The notes under the pieces: model-generated
The model's input: the letters and a program-made list of their open reading frames with translations, nothing else
Told to the model about the DNA's origin: nothing
Databases searched by the model: none
Part shown: positions 26,000 through 36,849 of the stretch, piece after piece
How positions within the stretch are numbered: position 1 is the first letter of the stretch
How the letters are laid out: every line of letters begins with the position of its first letter
Position numbers and translations under genes: made by a program
Assembly: GCF_001854885.1 (NCBI RefSeq)
Contig: NZ_MDDV01000059.1
Location: forward strand, 267,343-331,342
Length of the DNA: 64,000 nucleotides
Direction: 5' to 3'
DNA from: Ensifer sp. LCM 4579
GTDB taxonomy: Bacteria; Pseudomonadota; Alphaproteobacteria; Rhizobiales; Rhizobiaceae

Positions 26000-27217
26000 C
26001 TATCGTCGGCTCGCCGGACCGGGAAGGCCCGGTGCGACACCGTTGGGTGCCTCTACGGGCGGACATATGCCTCCGCCCGTCTGGGTTGCCCAGATCGGTG
26101 GCTTGGCGGCTGGTTTTCCGCCGTTGACGCGCGAGCGCGGAGGCAGGTCCGCTTTTCGGGCGGGTTCCTCCATACGGTCGCGCTCATGCAGGCCTGGAAG
26201 CGCGTGGTAGATGTCCATATAGTCGTGCGTCATACGTTCCACAGTGAAGCGGCGCTCGAAGGCCGCCCGCACTTTGCGCCTATCGAGCAGGAGGGCGCGG
26301 TCCATCTCCGTCACCGCCTCGGCAACCGAATCGACCAGCACGCCCGAAACGCCATTTTCGATGACTTCCGGCGCCGAGCCGTACCGGAAGGCAAGCACGG
26401 GCGTGCCGCACGCCATGGCCTCGATCATCACGAGGCCGAAGGGCTCCGGCCAATCGATCGGAAACAGTAGCGCCGCTGCGTCACCGAGGAACTCCGCCTT
26501 CCGCTGCTCGTCGATTTCACCTATGAATTCCACGTTCGGATGGCTCGCGACGAGAGGTTCGATGACTGTTTCCCAATAGGCGCGGTCCTTGGCATCCACC
26601 TTTGCCGCGATCTTCAACTGCATCCCGGTCCTGGTCGCGATCTCGATCGCCCGGTCCGGTCCCTTTTCCGGCGAAATGCGCCCGAGGAAAGCCAGATAGT
26701 TGCCGCCGGGCTTCTCCTTGAATGGCAACAGCTTGGGATCCAGCCCGTGATAGACGGTGCCGCGCCAGTTGGCCACCGGGATCGGCCGGCGCTGGTCGTT
26801 CGAGATGGAAACCAGGGGAATGTTGGAGAAAGCGCGATAGAACGGCTGCAGATCCGGCTCGTCGAGCCGCGTGTGTAGGGTCGTCACGGTTCGTTCGGCG
26901 AAATCGCGGATCAGCGGAAAATGCAAGAGATCGATGTGGAAGTGCAGGACATCGAACTGGTGCGCCCGCCGCCGCACTTCTTCCAGCATGACCATATTAT
27001 GGGGAAGAAAATCGCGGACCCCCGCATTGAGCCTGAGCGCGACCTCGCAGCAGGGCACCAGTTTCGATGTGGTGATCGAGTCTCCACTGGCAAAGAGCGT
27101 GACGTCGTGGCCGAGCCTTACGAGTTCTTCCGTCAGGCAGCCGACGATCCGCTCGGTCCCGCCGTAAAGCTTCGGGGGAACCCTTTCTGCAAGAGGGGCG
27201 ATTTGCGCAATTTTCAT
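26000..27217 (-). CDS. Family 4 glycosyltransferase
   Basis: 405 residues; ATG at 27217 with AGGAG eight bases upstream. Two Rossmann halves: the N-terminal GGTERIVGCLTEELVRLGHD loop and the C-terminal FLGRISPEKGPDRAIEIA and WPEPFGLVMIEAMACGTPVLA, containing the GT-B retaining E-x7-E motif. It transfers a sugar from a nucleotide donor; the acceptor is unknown. The last 50 residues are Pro/Gly-rich and probably disordered. No polysaccharide cluster is adjacent. Confidence 0.88.
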   Translation of the reverse strand: MKIAQIAPLAERVPPKLYGGTERIVGCLTEELVRLGHDVTLFASGDSITTSKLVPCCEVALRLNAGVRDFLPHNMVMLEEVRRRAHQFDVLHFHIDLLHFPLIRDFAERTVTTLHTRLDEPDLQPFYRAFSNIPLVSISNDQRRPIPVANWRGTVYHGLDPKLLPFKEKPGGNYLAFLGRISPEKGPDRAIEIATRTGMQLKIAAKVDAKDRAYWETVIEPLVASHPNVEFIGEIDEQRKAEFLGDAAALLFPIDWPEPFGLVMIEAMACGTPVLAFRYGSAPEVIENGVSGVLVDSVAEAVTEMDRALLLDRRKVRAAFERRFTVERMTHDYMDIYHALPGLHERDRMEEPARKADLPPRSRVNGGKPAAKPPIWATQTGGGICPPVEAPNGVAPGLPGPASRR

Positions 27218-27408
27218 TGCAGTACTCCTGTTGTCGGGCCGCGGCGAAGGCAGGATGCATTCGCTCGAATGGGCAGCGCGAACTCACCTGCAACAATTGC
27301 CGAAACTGCCACTTGGTTCCGGCGAGCGAACTGGCCGCGACCACGGGAGAACGGAACATTCCCGTATGATGCGACGTTTGCGAAACGTACTCCCGCGAAG
27401 GTTTGGAT

Positions 27409-29952
27409 ATGCCCGAAAAGACCAATCGTCCGACCGTCCTCATCACGGGATCGAGCGGCTTTCTTGGACAGGCGATCGCTCGCGGCTTGCGCGACCGATA
27501 CCGGGTAATCGGGCTCGACGTCGACGTACCCAAGGGGCCGTCGGAGGCGATCGAAACGATCAGGATCGACCTGACCTCGGACGAACGCGTGAGGACGGCA
27601 CTCGAAGAAGTGCGCCAGCGCAGCGGTGGGCGCGTCGCCTCGGTCATTCACCTCGCTGCCTATTACGACACGACCGGCAAGAGCGATCCCAGATATGGCG
27701 CGGTCAACGTCGAGGGAACACGCCGGCTACTCTCCGGCTTGCAGCGCCTCGAGACGGAGCAGTTCATCTTCTCGAGTACTTTGCTCGTGCATGCGCCGAG
27801 CCCGCAGAGGGGTGTCGCCATCGATGAGGACGATCCCCTCGGCCCGACTTGGGCCTACCCGGAATCGAAAGCAAGGACGGAAGCGGTCATCGCAAGGGAG
27901 CGCGGCCGCATCAAGACCGTCGTGCTCAGGCTCGCCGGCGTCTATGACGAGGATTGTCGCGCCGCCTTCGTCGCGCAGCAGATCGCCCGCATCTTCGAGC
28001 GACTGCCGACGGCCTATCTTTTTAGCGGCGATCTTCGCGCGGGGCAGCCCTACCTGCACAAGGACGATCTTGTCGATGCTTTCGTGCGCGCCGTCGAGCG
28101 CCGCGCCGATTTACCGGAAGAGAGCGTCATGCTGATCGGCGAGACGGAAACGCTATCCTATGGAGAAATGCAGAAACGCATCGGCAAGCTCGTCCATGGC
28201 GAGGATTGGCGAACTTTGGTCCTGCCCAAGGGGCTCGCCAGCACAGGCGCATGGATGCAGACGGAAGTGCTCGATCAGGACACGGACATCAAGCCCTGGA
28301 TGATCGAGACCGCAGACGATCATTTCGAGATCGACATTTCCCGGGCGCGCCGCCTGCTTGGCTGGGAGCCGAAGCACAGCCTGGCCGCAACATTGTCGGA
28401 AATGATCAGTCGACTGAAGGAGGATCCGACCGACTGGTATGAAAGGAACAAGCTCGAGCCCTCGACGGTCGCCGCGACCGAGCCCGAGCTCGATCAAGCC
28501 AGGGCGCGGCTTCGCGGTCCCCTCGAGCGCAGCGAGGCGGAAGTCGATGCCGCCATGGAGCGCCATCGCCTCTTCACGCTCTGGGCGCCTCTGGCGAACG
28601 TCGCGCTGGGGCTCTGGCTTCTCGCCTCTCCGATGACGCTCGGTCTTTTCGATCCGGTCGCCGCTCCACCGCCTCCAGCACTCGGGCACGAGATTGCCGA
28701 GGCCTCCATCCGCAATGCGCGGCTCGGCGTGAGCGAACTCGTCTCGGGGCTGCTCGTCATCGGTTTCGCGCTTGCCGGCATGTACCGCCGCTGGTCCTGG
28801 CTGCAGTGGATCACCGCGGCCGTCGGCGTCTGGGTGATGTTCGCGCCGCTCGTCTTCTGGACGACGAGTGCTGCCGCCTATGCCATCGACACGCTCGTCG
28901 GCCTGCTGATCCCCGTCTTCGCCGTCACGATCCCACCAACGCCGGGCATCAGCCGGCGGGCGCTGGCGGCTGACGACGACCGCCCGCTTGGCTGGAGCTA
29001 TTCGCCGTCCTCATTCACCCAGCGCATGCCGATCGTCGCACTTGCCTTCGTCGGTCTGTTCGTCTCTCGCTATCTGGCCGCCTTCCAGCTTGGCCATATC
29101 GACGGTCTCTGGGATCCGTTCTTCGGGCCGGGCGGCGCTCCGACCGACAATGGCAGCGAGGCCGTGGTCACCTCCTGGGTGTCGAAGGGCTTCCCGATCG
29201 CCGACGCCGGGCTCGGCGCCTTCGCCTACGCGCTCGACATACTCGCCGGCGTGGTCGGCGACCGCCGGCGCTGGCGTAGCATGCCCTGGATGGTGTTCCT
29301 CTTCGGCCTGCTGATCATACCGCTCGGCGTGGTCAGCGTTTCCTTCATCATCATCCAGCCGCCGCTGATCGGCGCGCTCTGCACGCTCTGCATCGTCCAG
29401 GCGGCCGTGACGGTCCTGCTGATCCCCTATTCGGTCGACGAGGTCCTGGCGACCGTGCAATATCTCTGGCGAGCAAAAGGGGCGGGCGAACCCTTCTGGC
29501 GGACCTTCTGGAAGGGCGGGCCGGCGCTTTCCGAGGGGCAGACGCCGGAGCCGGACCTCGACCGGTCGGCTTCAATGGTGTTGCGGGAGTTCATTGTCGG
29601 CGGCGTGAACTTCCCTTGGACATTGGTGACAAGCGCCCTGCTCGGAGTCCTGCTGATCGCAACGCCGCTGGTCTTCGGCAGCGAACCGCCGCTCTATTAC
29701 AGCGACCATGTCGTCGGCTGCCTCGTCGTCATGATCGCCGTCATCGCGATGGCGGAGGTCGTTCGGCCGTTGCGTTTTTTCAATGCGGCCCTCGGTGCCT
29801 GGATTGCCGCATCCCCATTCCTGCTTTCGGGCGGTAGCACGATCGGCGTCATCGCGGATGTGGTGGTCGGTTTTGGACTTGTCGCGTTGAGCCTGCCGCG
29901 CGGCACGCGCAGCGAAGAGCATTATGGCGGCTGGGACCGGGCCATTGTCTGA
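27409..29952 (+). CDS. SDR epimerase-SPW-VKOR-like membrane fusion protein
   Basis: 847 residues. Residues 1-310 form an extended SDR (VLITGSSGFLGQAIARGL, VIHLAAYYDT, YPESKAR as the YxxxK site). Then come SPW-type paired membrane segments (LWLLASPMTLG), a VKOR-like four-helix region with a CTLC pair near residues 656-659 (GALCTLCIVQAA), and a second SPW-like hydrophobic block near the C-terminus. The loop cysteines of true vitamin K epoxide reductases are not seen. The fusion suggests a membrane-tied dehydrogenase coupled to quinone or thiol redox. GAAGG precedes the ATG. Confidence 0.8.
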   Translation: MPEKTNRPTVLITGSSGFLGQAIARGLRDRYRVIGLDVDVPKGPSEAIETIRIDLTSDERVRTALEEVRQRSGGRVASVIHLAAYYDTTGKSDPRYGAVNVEGTRRLLSGLQRLETEQFIFSSTLLVHAPSPQRGVAIDEDDPLGPTWAYPESKARTEAVIARERGRIKTVVLRLAGVYDEDCRAAFVAQQIARIFERLPTAYLFSGDLRAGQPYLHKDDLVDAFVRAVERRADLPEESVMLIGETETLSYGEMQKRIGKLVHGEDWRTLVLPKGLASTGAWMQTEVLDQDTDIKPWMIETADDHFEIDISRARRLLGWEPKHSLAATLSEMISRLKEDPTDWYERNKLEPSTVAATEPELDQARARLRGPLERSEAEVDAAMERHRLFTLWAPLANVALGLWLLASPMTLGLFDPVAAPPPPALGHEIAEASIRNARLGVSELVSGLLVIGFALAGMYRRWSWLQWITAAVGVWVMFAPLVFWTTSAAAYAIDTLVGLLIPVFAVTIPPTPGISRRALAADDDRPLGWSYSPSSFTQRMPIVALAFVGLFVSRYLAAFQLGHIDGLWDPFFGPGGAPTDNGSEAVVTSWVSKGFPIADAGLGAFAYALDILAGVVGDRRRWRSMPWMVFLFGLLIIPLGVVSVSFIIIQPPLIGALCTLCIVQAAVTVLLIPYSVDEVLATVQYLWRAKGAGEPFWRTFWKGGPALSEGQTPEPDLDRSASMVLREFIVGGVNFPWTLVTSALLGVLLIATPLVFGSEPPLYYSDHVVGCLVVMIAVIAMAEVVRPLRFFNAALGAWIAASPFLLSGGSTIGVIADVVVGFGLVALSLPRGTRSEEHYGGWDRAIV

Positions 29953-29962
29953 GCGGTCCGCG

Positions 29963-30037
29963 CTACAGCGCCGCGCGTCTTTTCAGACGCCATGCATCGA
30001 GCTTTCCCAAAATCGGGTACGATTTTCGGGCCGATGC
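29963..30037 (-). repeat. RIME-like element, shortened copy
   Basis: 75 bases made of the CTACAGCGCCGCGCGTCTTTT segment joined to a second palindrome (AAAATCGGGTACGATTTT). It matches the inverted copy at 39439-39543 at both ends but lacks about 30 internal bases. Both copies sit between genes, as this rhizobial family does. Confidence 0.75.
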
Positions 30038-30054
30038 GCCAAGGGCCGCGGAGC

Positions 30055-30912
30055 TCACGACAGCTCCGACAGAACCTCCACCCGGCGCATGCCATACCAG
30101 CCGCCGATCCAGGCCGCTACGGCACCGAGGACCAGCGAAAAGAAGCCGAAGAAGGCGGCGGTCGAGACGACAGCCGCAGTCGCTGCAGCCATTTCCTCAC
30201 CCTGTTTACGGGCCGTCTCGATCGCGGACCTGTAGGCGCGTTCATAAGCCTCGACGCGCGGCCGGGCCTCTGTGACCGGAATATTACGAGCCCGCGCGAG
30301 TGCATCGACGGCGCGCGCACGGTCGTTCTCGGCCCCCGTCTCCTTGCTGGTGACAAGGGCGCGCACCGCTGCCACCGTCGCGTCCCTCATTGCCGCAGGA
30401 TCGTTGCCGCCGATCGAATCCCGGATCTGGTGCTCGATATCGGCGAATGGGTCGGCGACAATGGTTGGTGCGGAGGCCGCAATGCGCCCGCCGACCGCGG
30501 AGGAGAGGCCGCCCAGTGCTCCGCCGATCAACGCGCCGGCGGAAGTCGTCAGGAGATAGACGACGACCAGTGTCGTGACCGCCCAGCACGTCAGACCGTG
30601 ATAAACCCCTGTCGTCGTGCCGGTGCGACCCGACAGGCGGCTCGCCACATAGCCGCCGACAAAACCCGCGATCACTCCTGAAAACGCGAACCAGAGGCCG
30701 CTCGCGATCGCGCCGGGTCCTGCATACGCGTCGCCGCGCGGAACGAAGGCGGCCGCGCCGATCCCGACGCCGAGCAAATGCAGCAGGAACTGCACCGTCA
30801 ACGCCAACGCCACGCCGGCGAAGACTGCGGCCCAGGAAATCCCCGCGGGCACTACGAGCACGTTCGGTTCGGCGGTCGCGGCCGGAGATGGCCTGTGCAC
30901 CGTTTCGCTCAT
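30055..30912 (-). CDS. Hypothetical membrane protein with central helical region
   Basis: 285 residues; GGAG seven bases before the ATG. Three membrane segments in the N-terminal half (WAAVFAGVALALTVQFLLHL, a Gly-rich GVIAGFVGGYVAS and VTTLVVVYLLTTSAGALIGG). A charged helical stretch of about 110 residues (ARARNIPVTEARPRVEAYE) follows, then a C-terminal hydrophobic segment ending GGWYGMRRVEV. I cannot name a function. Downstream of ftsH on the same strand, gap 122 bases, so co-expression is possible. Confidence 0.75.
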   Translation of the reverse strand: MSETVHRPSPAATAEPNVLVVPAGISWAAVFAGVALALTVQFLLHLLGVGIGAAAFVPRGDAYAGPGAIASGLWFAFSGVIAGFVGGYVASRLSGRTGTTTGVYHGLTCWAVTTLVVVYLLTTSAGALIGGALGGLSSAVGGRIAASAPTIVADPFADIEHQIRDSIGGNDPAAMRDATVAAVRALVTSKETGAENDRARAVDALARARNIPVTEARPRVEAYERAYRSAIETARKQGEEMAAATAAVVSTAAFFGFFSLVLGAVAAWIGGWYGMRRVEVLSELS

Positions 30913-31034
30913 CGGTCGCTCCGTCGATCAGGCGTCGCTGTCACAACTTTGCGGGGCCAAATTCGTTCCCCGGCAAGGCGACTGACGGATATTCTATGGC
31001 GGGCTCCACGTGGGCGAGGTTCAGTGGGCGAGGT

Positions 31035-32873
31035 TCAGACGTGGCGAGCAACGCCCTTCCTCACCGGTTCCCCCTCGATGAGGGAACGCAGCTCGTCCTC
31101 GCTGATCGTCTCCCGCTCGAGGAGCAGCTTCGCCGACCGCTGCAGGAGCGGACGCCGCTCCTTCAACAACGCCTCCGTCCGCTCGAAGGCACCGTCGATG
31201 ATCCGGCGGACTTCCTCGTCCAGGATGGCGGCGGTCTTTTCGGAATAGTCACGTTCGCCGGCGCCCTGATAGACCGGGTCCGGCGTCAGCAGCGAGCGGC
31301 GATCTCGCTCCAGGGCGACGTGACCGATCCGTTCCGTCATGCCGTAGCGTGCGACGATGGCACGCGCGATGTCGGTCACCTTGACGAGATCGTCGGCAGC
31401 GCCCGTCGAGAGATGGCCGAAGACGAGCCACTCGGCGGCGCGCCCACCGAGCAGTACCGCCATCTTGTTTTCCAATTCCTCCTTCGTCATCAGGAACCGG
31501 TCCTCCGTCGGCCGCTGGATCGTGTAGCCGAGCGAGCCGATGCCGCGCGGGATGATCGAGACCTTGTGCACGGGATCGACGCCCGGCAGTGCCATTGCGA
31601 CGAGGGCGTGGCCCATTTCGTGATAGGCGACCACTTCGCGTTCTCGCGGATTGAGCAGCCGGTTGCGCTTCTCAAGCCCGGCGATGATGCGCTCGACGGC
31701 ATTGTTGAAATCATCCATGGTGACGGCGTCGGCATTGCGACGCGTGGCAAGCAGGGCCGCCTCATTGACGAGGTTGGCGAGGTCGGCCCCGGTGAAGCCG
31801 GGCGTCAGTGCCGCGATCTTCTCCGGCTCGACGTCGGCAGCGAGCTTCGCCTTCCTCAGATGCACGTTGAGAATTTGTATGCGGCCTTGCTTGTCGGGGC
31901 GGTCGACGAGAACCTGGCGGTCGAAACGCCCGGCGCGCAGGAGCGCCGGATCAAGGATTTCGGGCCGGTTCGTGGCCGCAAGGAGCACAAGCCCTTGCGA
32001 TGGATCGAAGCCGTCGAGTTCGACCAGCAACTGATTGAGCGTCTGTTCCTTTTCGTCGTGACCGCCGGCCATCGGACCGATGCCGCGTGCGCGGCCGAGC
32101 GCATCGAGCTCATCGATGAATATGATGGCCGGCGCTTTCGATCGGGCCTGCTCGAACAGGTCGCGCACCCGCGCGGCGCCGACGCCGACGAACATCTCCA
32201 CGAATTCCGAACCGGAAATGGAGAAGAAGGGCACCCCGGCTTCGCCTGCGACGGCTCTCGCCAGGAGCGTCTTGCCGGTGCCGGGCGGGCCGACCAGCAA
32301 GACCCCCTTCGGCATCCGCCCACCGAGACGTCCATAGCCCTTCGGATCCTTGAGGAAATCGATGATCTCCTTCAACTCGTCCTTCGCCTCGTCGACGCCG
32401 GCGACGTCGTTGAAGGTCACGCCGGTGTTGGTCTGGACATAGACCCTCGCCTTCGATTTGCCGATCTGCATCAGACCGCCGCCCATACCCCCGGCCATGC
32501 GGCGCAGCATGAACATCCAGATGCCGATGAAGAGGACGACCGGAAGGATCCAGGACAGGAGGTCGCGCAGGAAGGTGCTCTCGACTCTTCCGGTAACGAC
32601 GACGCCGCGCTCCTGCAGTTGGCGTGCAATGTCAGGCTCCACGCGGGTGGTGATGAACATCGGCTTGCCGTCCTGCGGAGCCTTGAACGTGCCCTGGATA
32701 TATTGGTCGGAGACGGCGACTTCGGCGATCTTGCCCTCCTCGAGATAGGTCTGAAACTGACTATAGGGAATCTGTGCCACCTGCGTGGCGGTCGTGAAAA
32801 TGTATTGAAACAGCATCAGGGCGAAGATCGCCGCGACCCAGTACCAGATATTGAACTTCGTCTGCTTGTCCAT
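31035..32873 (-). CDS. ftsH: ATP-dependent zinc metalloprotease FtsH
   Basis: 612 residues; ATG at 32873 with AGGAG eight bases upstream. Two N-terminal membrane segments flank a periplasmic domain. AAA+ domain with Walker A GPPGTGKT near residue 195 and Walker [12 protein letters not shown], the [24 protein letters not shown], and the zinc site HEMGH near 417. FtsH hexamers extract and degrade membrane and soluble proteins. It is shorter at the C-terminus than the usual housekeeping FtsH and looks like an accessory paralogue. Its position among membrane-stress and transport genes fits a quality-control role. Confidence 0.95.
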   Translation of the reverse strand: MDKQTKFNIWYWVAAIFALMLFQYIFTTATQVAQIPYSQFQTYLEEGKIAEVAVSDQYIQGTFKAPQDGKPMFITTRVEPDIARQLQERGVVVTGRVESTFLRDLLSWILPVVLFIGIWMFMLRRMAGGMGGGLMQIGKSKARVYVQTNTGVTFNDVAGVDEAKDELKEIIDFLKDPKGYGRLGGRMPKGVLLVGPPGTGKTLLARAVAGEAGVPFFSISGSEFVEMFVGVGAARVRDLFEQARSKAPAIIFIDELDALGRARGIGPMAGGHDEKEQTLNQLLVELDGFDPSQGLVLLAATNRPEILDPALLRAGRFDRQVLVDRPDKQGRIQILNVHLRKAKLAADVEPEKIAALTPGFTGADLANLVNEAALLATRRNADAVTMDDFNNAVERIIAGLEKRNRLLNPREREVVAYHEMGHALVAMALPGVDPVHKVSIIPRGIGSLGYTIQRPTEDRFLMTKEELENKMAVLLGGRAAEWLVFGHLSTGAADDLVKVTDIARAIVARYGMTERIGHVALERDRRSLLTPDPVYQGAGERDYSEKTAAILDEEVRRIIDGAFERTEALLKERRPLLQRSAKLLLERETISEDELRSLIEGEPVRKGVARHV

Positions 32874-33074
32874 TTTGCTGGCTCCTGGGCTGGTGGCGCA
32901 TATAGTTGGGCTTGGAAAGCAGCATCGCCGTCCCATCCCGAAACGCGGCCGGTTGGTGGCGGTTCCCGTTCAGTGTCACGGGGTTCAACACCTGGAGCGG
33001 ACCTGGGCTCCCTTTGCAATCATATACCGAAGGCGAGCGCGGCTCCTATGGTTCCTTTCGCCTATTCGCAGCCC

Positions 33075-33275
33075 TCATCGGTTCACCAGCCAAAGGATGA
33101 CCGAGAGGACTACGCTGAGGAGCAGCCCGGTGGTGATCGGGATATAAAGCGTGAAGTTGCCGCGCTCTATGATGATGTCACCCGGCAGCCGGCCAAGGCC
33201 GATGCGCGAGAGCCACGGCCAGAGAAGACCGACAGCTAGGATGAGGAGACCGATGATGATCAGAAGCCGCGACAC
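33075..33275 (-). CDS. DUF2905 small membrane protein
   Basis: 66 residues, GTG start. Two membrane segments separated by the family hallmark RLPGDIIIERGNFTLYIP. The DUF2905 family is widespread, always small, with no proven function. It lies 200 bases upstream of ftsH on the same strand and weak AGGT precedes the start. Confidence 0.85.
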   Translation of the reverse strand: MSRLLIIIGLLILAVGLLWPWLSRIGLGRLPGDIIIERGNFTLYIPITTGLLLSVVLSVILWLVNR

Positions 33276-33526
33276 GATGGAACCTATTCTACCGCAGGCT
33301 GGCCGGCAGTCTCTATGGCCGCATGAGCGAGGCCGCAGCTATGCCGCCTCTTCCTCGCGTCCTTCGGGCAGACGTTCTTAATATCGCTTTCGGCAGGCGA
33401 CACAGGCCGAAACTACGCCCTCAGCCACGGCGCTTCGCCAGCAGAGCAGGAACGCACCCGCTGGCCATCGGAGGAACTCCATTTTTGATCCTGGGTCGAG
33501 TCATTCAACCCAGGACCATCATCGGT

Positions 33527-35017
33527 TCAATGCGCGGACGCCGCCAGCGCCGTGCCATCCTTCTTGTCGTGGACGGCGAAACGATCGAGCATATGGGCGC
33601 TCGCTGCGTTGAGGCCAATAACGTCGACGGCGACACCATGCCGGCGGTATTTCAGGACGATCTTGTCGAGGGCGCCGACGGCGGTGATGTCCCAGAGGTG
33701 CGCCTCGCTGACGTCGATGACGACCTTTTCCAACGGCTCGGCAAAATCGAAGGCGGCGATGAAAGCCTCCGTCGATGCGAAGAATATCTCGCCGTCGACG
33801 ATGTAAGTGCGTGCCTTGCCGCTCTCGTCGAGCCGAGACCGTACATGGAAGAGGCGGGCAACCTTGCCGGCGAAGAAGACGCCGGACAGGAGCACGCCGA
33901 CCAGTACGCCCTTTGCAAGATCGTGCGTGCCGACCGTGGTGACGACCGTCGCCAGCATGACGACGGAGGAGGGCAGGGGATTGCGGCTGAGATCGAGGAT
34001 CGAGCGCCAGGAGAAGGTGCCGATCGACACCATGATCATCACGGCGACCAGGGCAGCCATCGGAATGATCCGCACGAGGTCGTCCAGGACGAGAATGAGG
34101 AACAGAAGGAAAGCACCGGCGACGAAGGTCGAGAGCCGTCCGCGGCCGCCGGACGTGACGTTGATGACCGATTGTCCGATCATGGCGCAGCCGCCCATGC
34201 CGCCAATGAGGCCAGAGGCGATGTTGCTCGCGCCCTGGCCGATACATTCCTGGCTCTTGTTGCTCGTCGTATCCGTCATGTCGTCGACGATCTGCGCCGT
34301 CAGCAGCGATTCCAGCAGGCCGACGGCGGCCAGCGCCACCGAGTAGGGGAAAATGATCTGCAGCGTCTCGAAGGTCAGCGGTACTTGCGGCAAAGCGAAG
34401 ATCGGCAGGCTCGACGGTAACTCGCCGAGGTCGCCGACGGTACGGATGTCCATGCCCGTCCAGTGGGCGATCCCGGTCAGAACGGCGATGGCGACGAGCG
34501 GCGAGGGAACGGCCTTGGTGACGTAAGGAAAGAGATAGATGATCGCGAGGCCCGCGGCGATCATCGCATAGGTCGCATGCGGCACGCCGATCAGTTCCGG
34601 AAGCTGCGCCATGAAGATCAGGATGGCGAGTGCGTTGACGAAGCCGGTGATGACCGAGCGCGAGACGAAACGCATGACCCGGCCCAGCTTCAGGAAGCCC
34701 GCGGCGATCTGGATGAGGCCCATGAGCAGCGTCGCGGCGAAGAGGTACTCGAGGCCGTGTTCCTTGACGAGAGTGACCATAAGTACGGCCGTGGCGGCGG
34801 TCGCCGCGGAGATCATGCCTGGACGGCCGCCCGCAAAGGCGGAGACGCAGGCGATGGCGAAGGAGGCGAATAGCCCCACCTTCGGATCGACGCCGGCGAT
34901 GACCGAGAAGCCGATCGCCTCCGGGATCAGGGCAAGCGCCACGACGATGCCCGACAGGACATCGGCGCGGATGTTGGAGAACCATTCGCGTTTGTAGCTG
35001 GCAATTGTCGATTTCAT
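33527..35017 (-). CDS. SulP-family anion transporter with STAS domain
   Basis: 496 residues. The start at [13 protein letters not shown] gives the usual SulP N-terminus; upstream sequence in the frame is not family-like. About 12-14 membrane segments with [19 protein letters not shown] and [10 protein letters not shown] in conserved positions, and a cytoplasmic STAS domain over the last 110 residues ([20 protein letters not shown]). Family substrates are sulfate, bicarbonate or other anions. The specific anion cannot be told; the sequence style is closer to bicarbonate/SulP groups than to classical sulfate permeases. Confidence 0.9.
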   Translation of the reverse strand: MKSTIASYKREWFSNIRADVLSGIVVALALIPEAIGFSVIAGVDPKVGLFASFAIACVSAFAGGRPGMISAATAATAVLMVTLVKEHGLEYLFAATLLMGLIQIAAGFLKLGRVMRFVSRSVITGFVNALAILIFMAQLPELIGVPHATYAMIAAGLAIIYLFPYVTKAVPSPLVAIAVLTGIAHWTGMDIRTVGDLGELPSSLPIFALPQVPLTFETLQIIFPYSVALAAVGLLESLLTAQIVDDMTDTTSNKSQECIGQGASNIASGLIGGMGGCAMIGQSVINVTSGGRGRLSTFVAGAFLLFLILVLDDLVRIIPMAALVAVMIMVSIGTFSWRSILDLSRNPLPSSVVMLATVVTTVGTHDLAKGVLVGVLLSGVFFAGKVARLFHVRSRLDESGKARTYIVDGEIFFASTEAFIAAFDFAEPLEKVVIDVSEAHLWDITAVGALDKIVLKYRRHGVAVDVIGLNAASAHMLDRFAVHDKKDGTALAASAH

Positions 35018-35257
35018 GATTTTCTTCGCAAGAGTAGCACACCAGGCCGGTGGGAGATCCGGCATGTCTTGGTTTGATGCTGTTGCGTTGTCTGGCGGAT
35101 CGGCGGCCAGAAGAGCCACCCGGGGTTTCACCGGGTCCGGGGTGAATGAAGCCCTTATAGGAAACAGTCCTGCTGGATGCAACGGTCTATTGTGCAGTGC
35201 CGCAATCTACATCCGTGCCGTCCGCGATGGCGGCTTGTGTGTCCCTCAGCCTAGAGC

Positions 35258-36304
35258 CTAGATGGACCGTGCCGCCACGAAGTTCTGCCATTCCTCCTCG
35301 CTGCCATGGAAGACATTGAGGTCGATCCTGCCGTCGACTCCGTGCGAGAGGCCGGATCCCGAATATTGCCAGAAGAGCCACTTGCGGCCGGGATAGACCT
35401 TGGACGGGTGCGCGGCGACCGAACGCAGCCAGAAGGGATGGCTCGGAAAGGCGCCCTCGAGATTATCGCTATAGAAATCCGGTGCGGTGTAGATGATCGG
35501 GCGCTGCCCGTAGTGCCGCTCCAGCTTGTCCATGAAGACCTGCATCTTCTCCCGCACGCGCGCGGGCGACGGGCGCCGCTTGCAACTCGACTCGCCGTTC
35601 CACTCGACATCGATCACCGGCGGCAGGGCATCGGCTTCGCGTGGCACATTGCGGATGAACCAGTCGGCCTGTTCCCCGGCCGTGCGGCACCAGTAGAAGA
35701 AGTGGTAGGCGCCGCGCTTCAGGCCGGCCGCCTGGGCGCGGCGCCAGTTCTTCTTGAACATCGGGTCGAGATGGTCGCCACCATCGGTCGCCTTGATGTA
35801 AGCGAAGTTCGCGCCCTGCGTCCGCAGTTTGTCCCAGTCGATCTCGCCCTGCCAGCGTGAGACGTCGACGCCGTGGACGGCAAGACTGTGTGGTGATCTC
35901 TTGCCGAAGTTGATCGGCTTGGCATCGCGGAAACGATGGCTGTAGACATGCGAACGCGTCCGGGGCACCGCCCCGATTGCGGGATTTTCCGGAGCGATGA
36001 ATGCGACCGGCCTTTCCATCGGGATGGGCATGCCGGCTTCCCGTTCCATCGGTGCAAAGGCCTCCGGGTCCGGGGCGGGGCCGGCCCAGGCGAGCGCTTC
36101 CTGCGGCTCGGTCGGCGTCGTGGCAGGCCTGGCGGCGGCGGGCCCGACTGCGGTGGCCGGAACCGGTGCCGACGGCCGGACGACCGAACTGGTTATTTCA
36201 CCGGAAGGCCGCGGCGCAAGCACGCTCTCCGGACCGGAACTGGATGCGCAGCCCGCAAGCGTCAGGCAGGCGAGGAAGAGGGCTGACACGGCTGGAAAAC
36301 GCAT
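35258..36304 (-). CDS. GH25 lysozyme-type lipoprotein
   Basis: 348 residues. Signal peptide with lipobox LTLAGC (Cys at about residue 19) predicts a lipid anchor. A Pro/Ala-rich spacer of about 110 residues leads to a GH25 domain (HGVDVSRWQGEIDW, ANFAYIKATDGG, YHFFYW, PVIDVEWNG with the catalytic Asp and Glu, WLFWQYS). It cleaves the glycan strands of peptidoglycan. A remodelling or envelope-secretion role is inferred. No prophage genes (holin, tail) are nearby, so it is not a phage endolysin. Confidence 0.9.
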   Translation of the reverse strand: MRFPAVSALFLACLTLAGCASSSGPESVLAPRPSGEITSSVVRPSAPVPATAVGPAAARPATTPTEPQEALAWAGPAPDPEAFAPMEREAGMPIPMERPVAFIAPENPAIGAVPRTRSHVYSHRFRDAKPINFGKRSPHSLAVHGVDVSRWQGEIDWDKLRTQGANFAYIKATDGGDHLDPMFKKNWRRAQAAGLKRGAYHFFYWCRTAGEQADWFIRNVPREADALPPVIDVEWNGESSCKRRPSPARVREKMQVFMDKLERHYGQRPIIYTAPDFYSDNLEGAFPSHPFWLRSVAAHPSKVYPGRKWLFWQYSGSGLSHGVDGRIDLNVFHGSEEEWQNFVAARSI

Positions 36305-36849
36305 GGGAACCCGTACGCAAAACGACTGTTGAGGATGGAATGCGATGCCGTCGCACCCCACGAGAGTGAAAATCCGAACGGCAGCTTACCAACAAAGGTT
36401 GAATCCGATCTTAACGGCAGTCGGATTTCGAGGCTCCGATCTGGCGATGTCATCCGCCGGAGCGCTGAAAGGCCTGTGGTGGTCCTGACCCTAGATCACT
36501 CGGGCAGGAGAGCGAGAGGTGACCTCGTTTTCGTCTGTCAATGAATCTCGGGTTCCGGCAGCTTGTGTGGAGACCGAAGACGGTGATGCCGCAGCCGTCC
36601 GGGGCCTGCTGAATGTGCTCCGCATGAATATTCAAATAGCCGCGCGCGGATAATTTTTGTGGGCTCATCCCAACGAAGTATAGCGGTCAAGTAATGAGGG
36701 CGGGCTACGGAAATTAGTGGGTACCGCTAACCCGATTGAAACTCACAGCTGCGGAGCAGCTTTGGTACTGTAACTGCTAAGTCTGATGATCATTCGGCGC
36801 TATGCGGCATGGCTTGCCTGCAAATCGCGCATGTCCGGAAGGATCGGTC
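36305..36849. other. Divergent intergenic region
   Basis: 545 bases between the leftward lysozyme gene and the rightward coiled-coil gene, so it should carry both promoters. It is more AT-rich around 36620-36700 (ATAATTTTTG). No ORF with family resemblance, RNA gene or long repeat was found. Confidence 0.45.

Noticed and set aside
30888..33239. 783-residue plus-strand open frame over ftsH
   Set aside because: Exactly antisense to the FtsH frame, whose motifs are intact; the long frame results from codon bias.
33519..35042. 507-residue open frame on the minus strand inside the SulP gene
   Set aside because: Rich in R, H and G with no domain; the SulP frame explains the same bases.
35258..36304. 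GH25 lysozyme as evidence of a prophage
   Set aside because: It has a lipoprotein signal and there are no holin, tail, integrase or packaging genes anywhere nearby.
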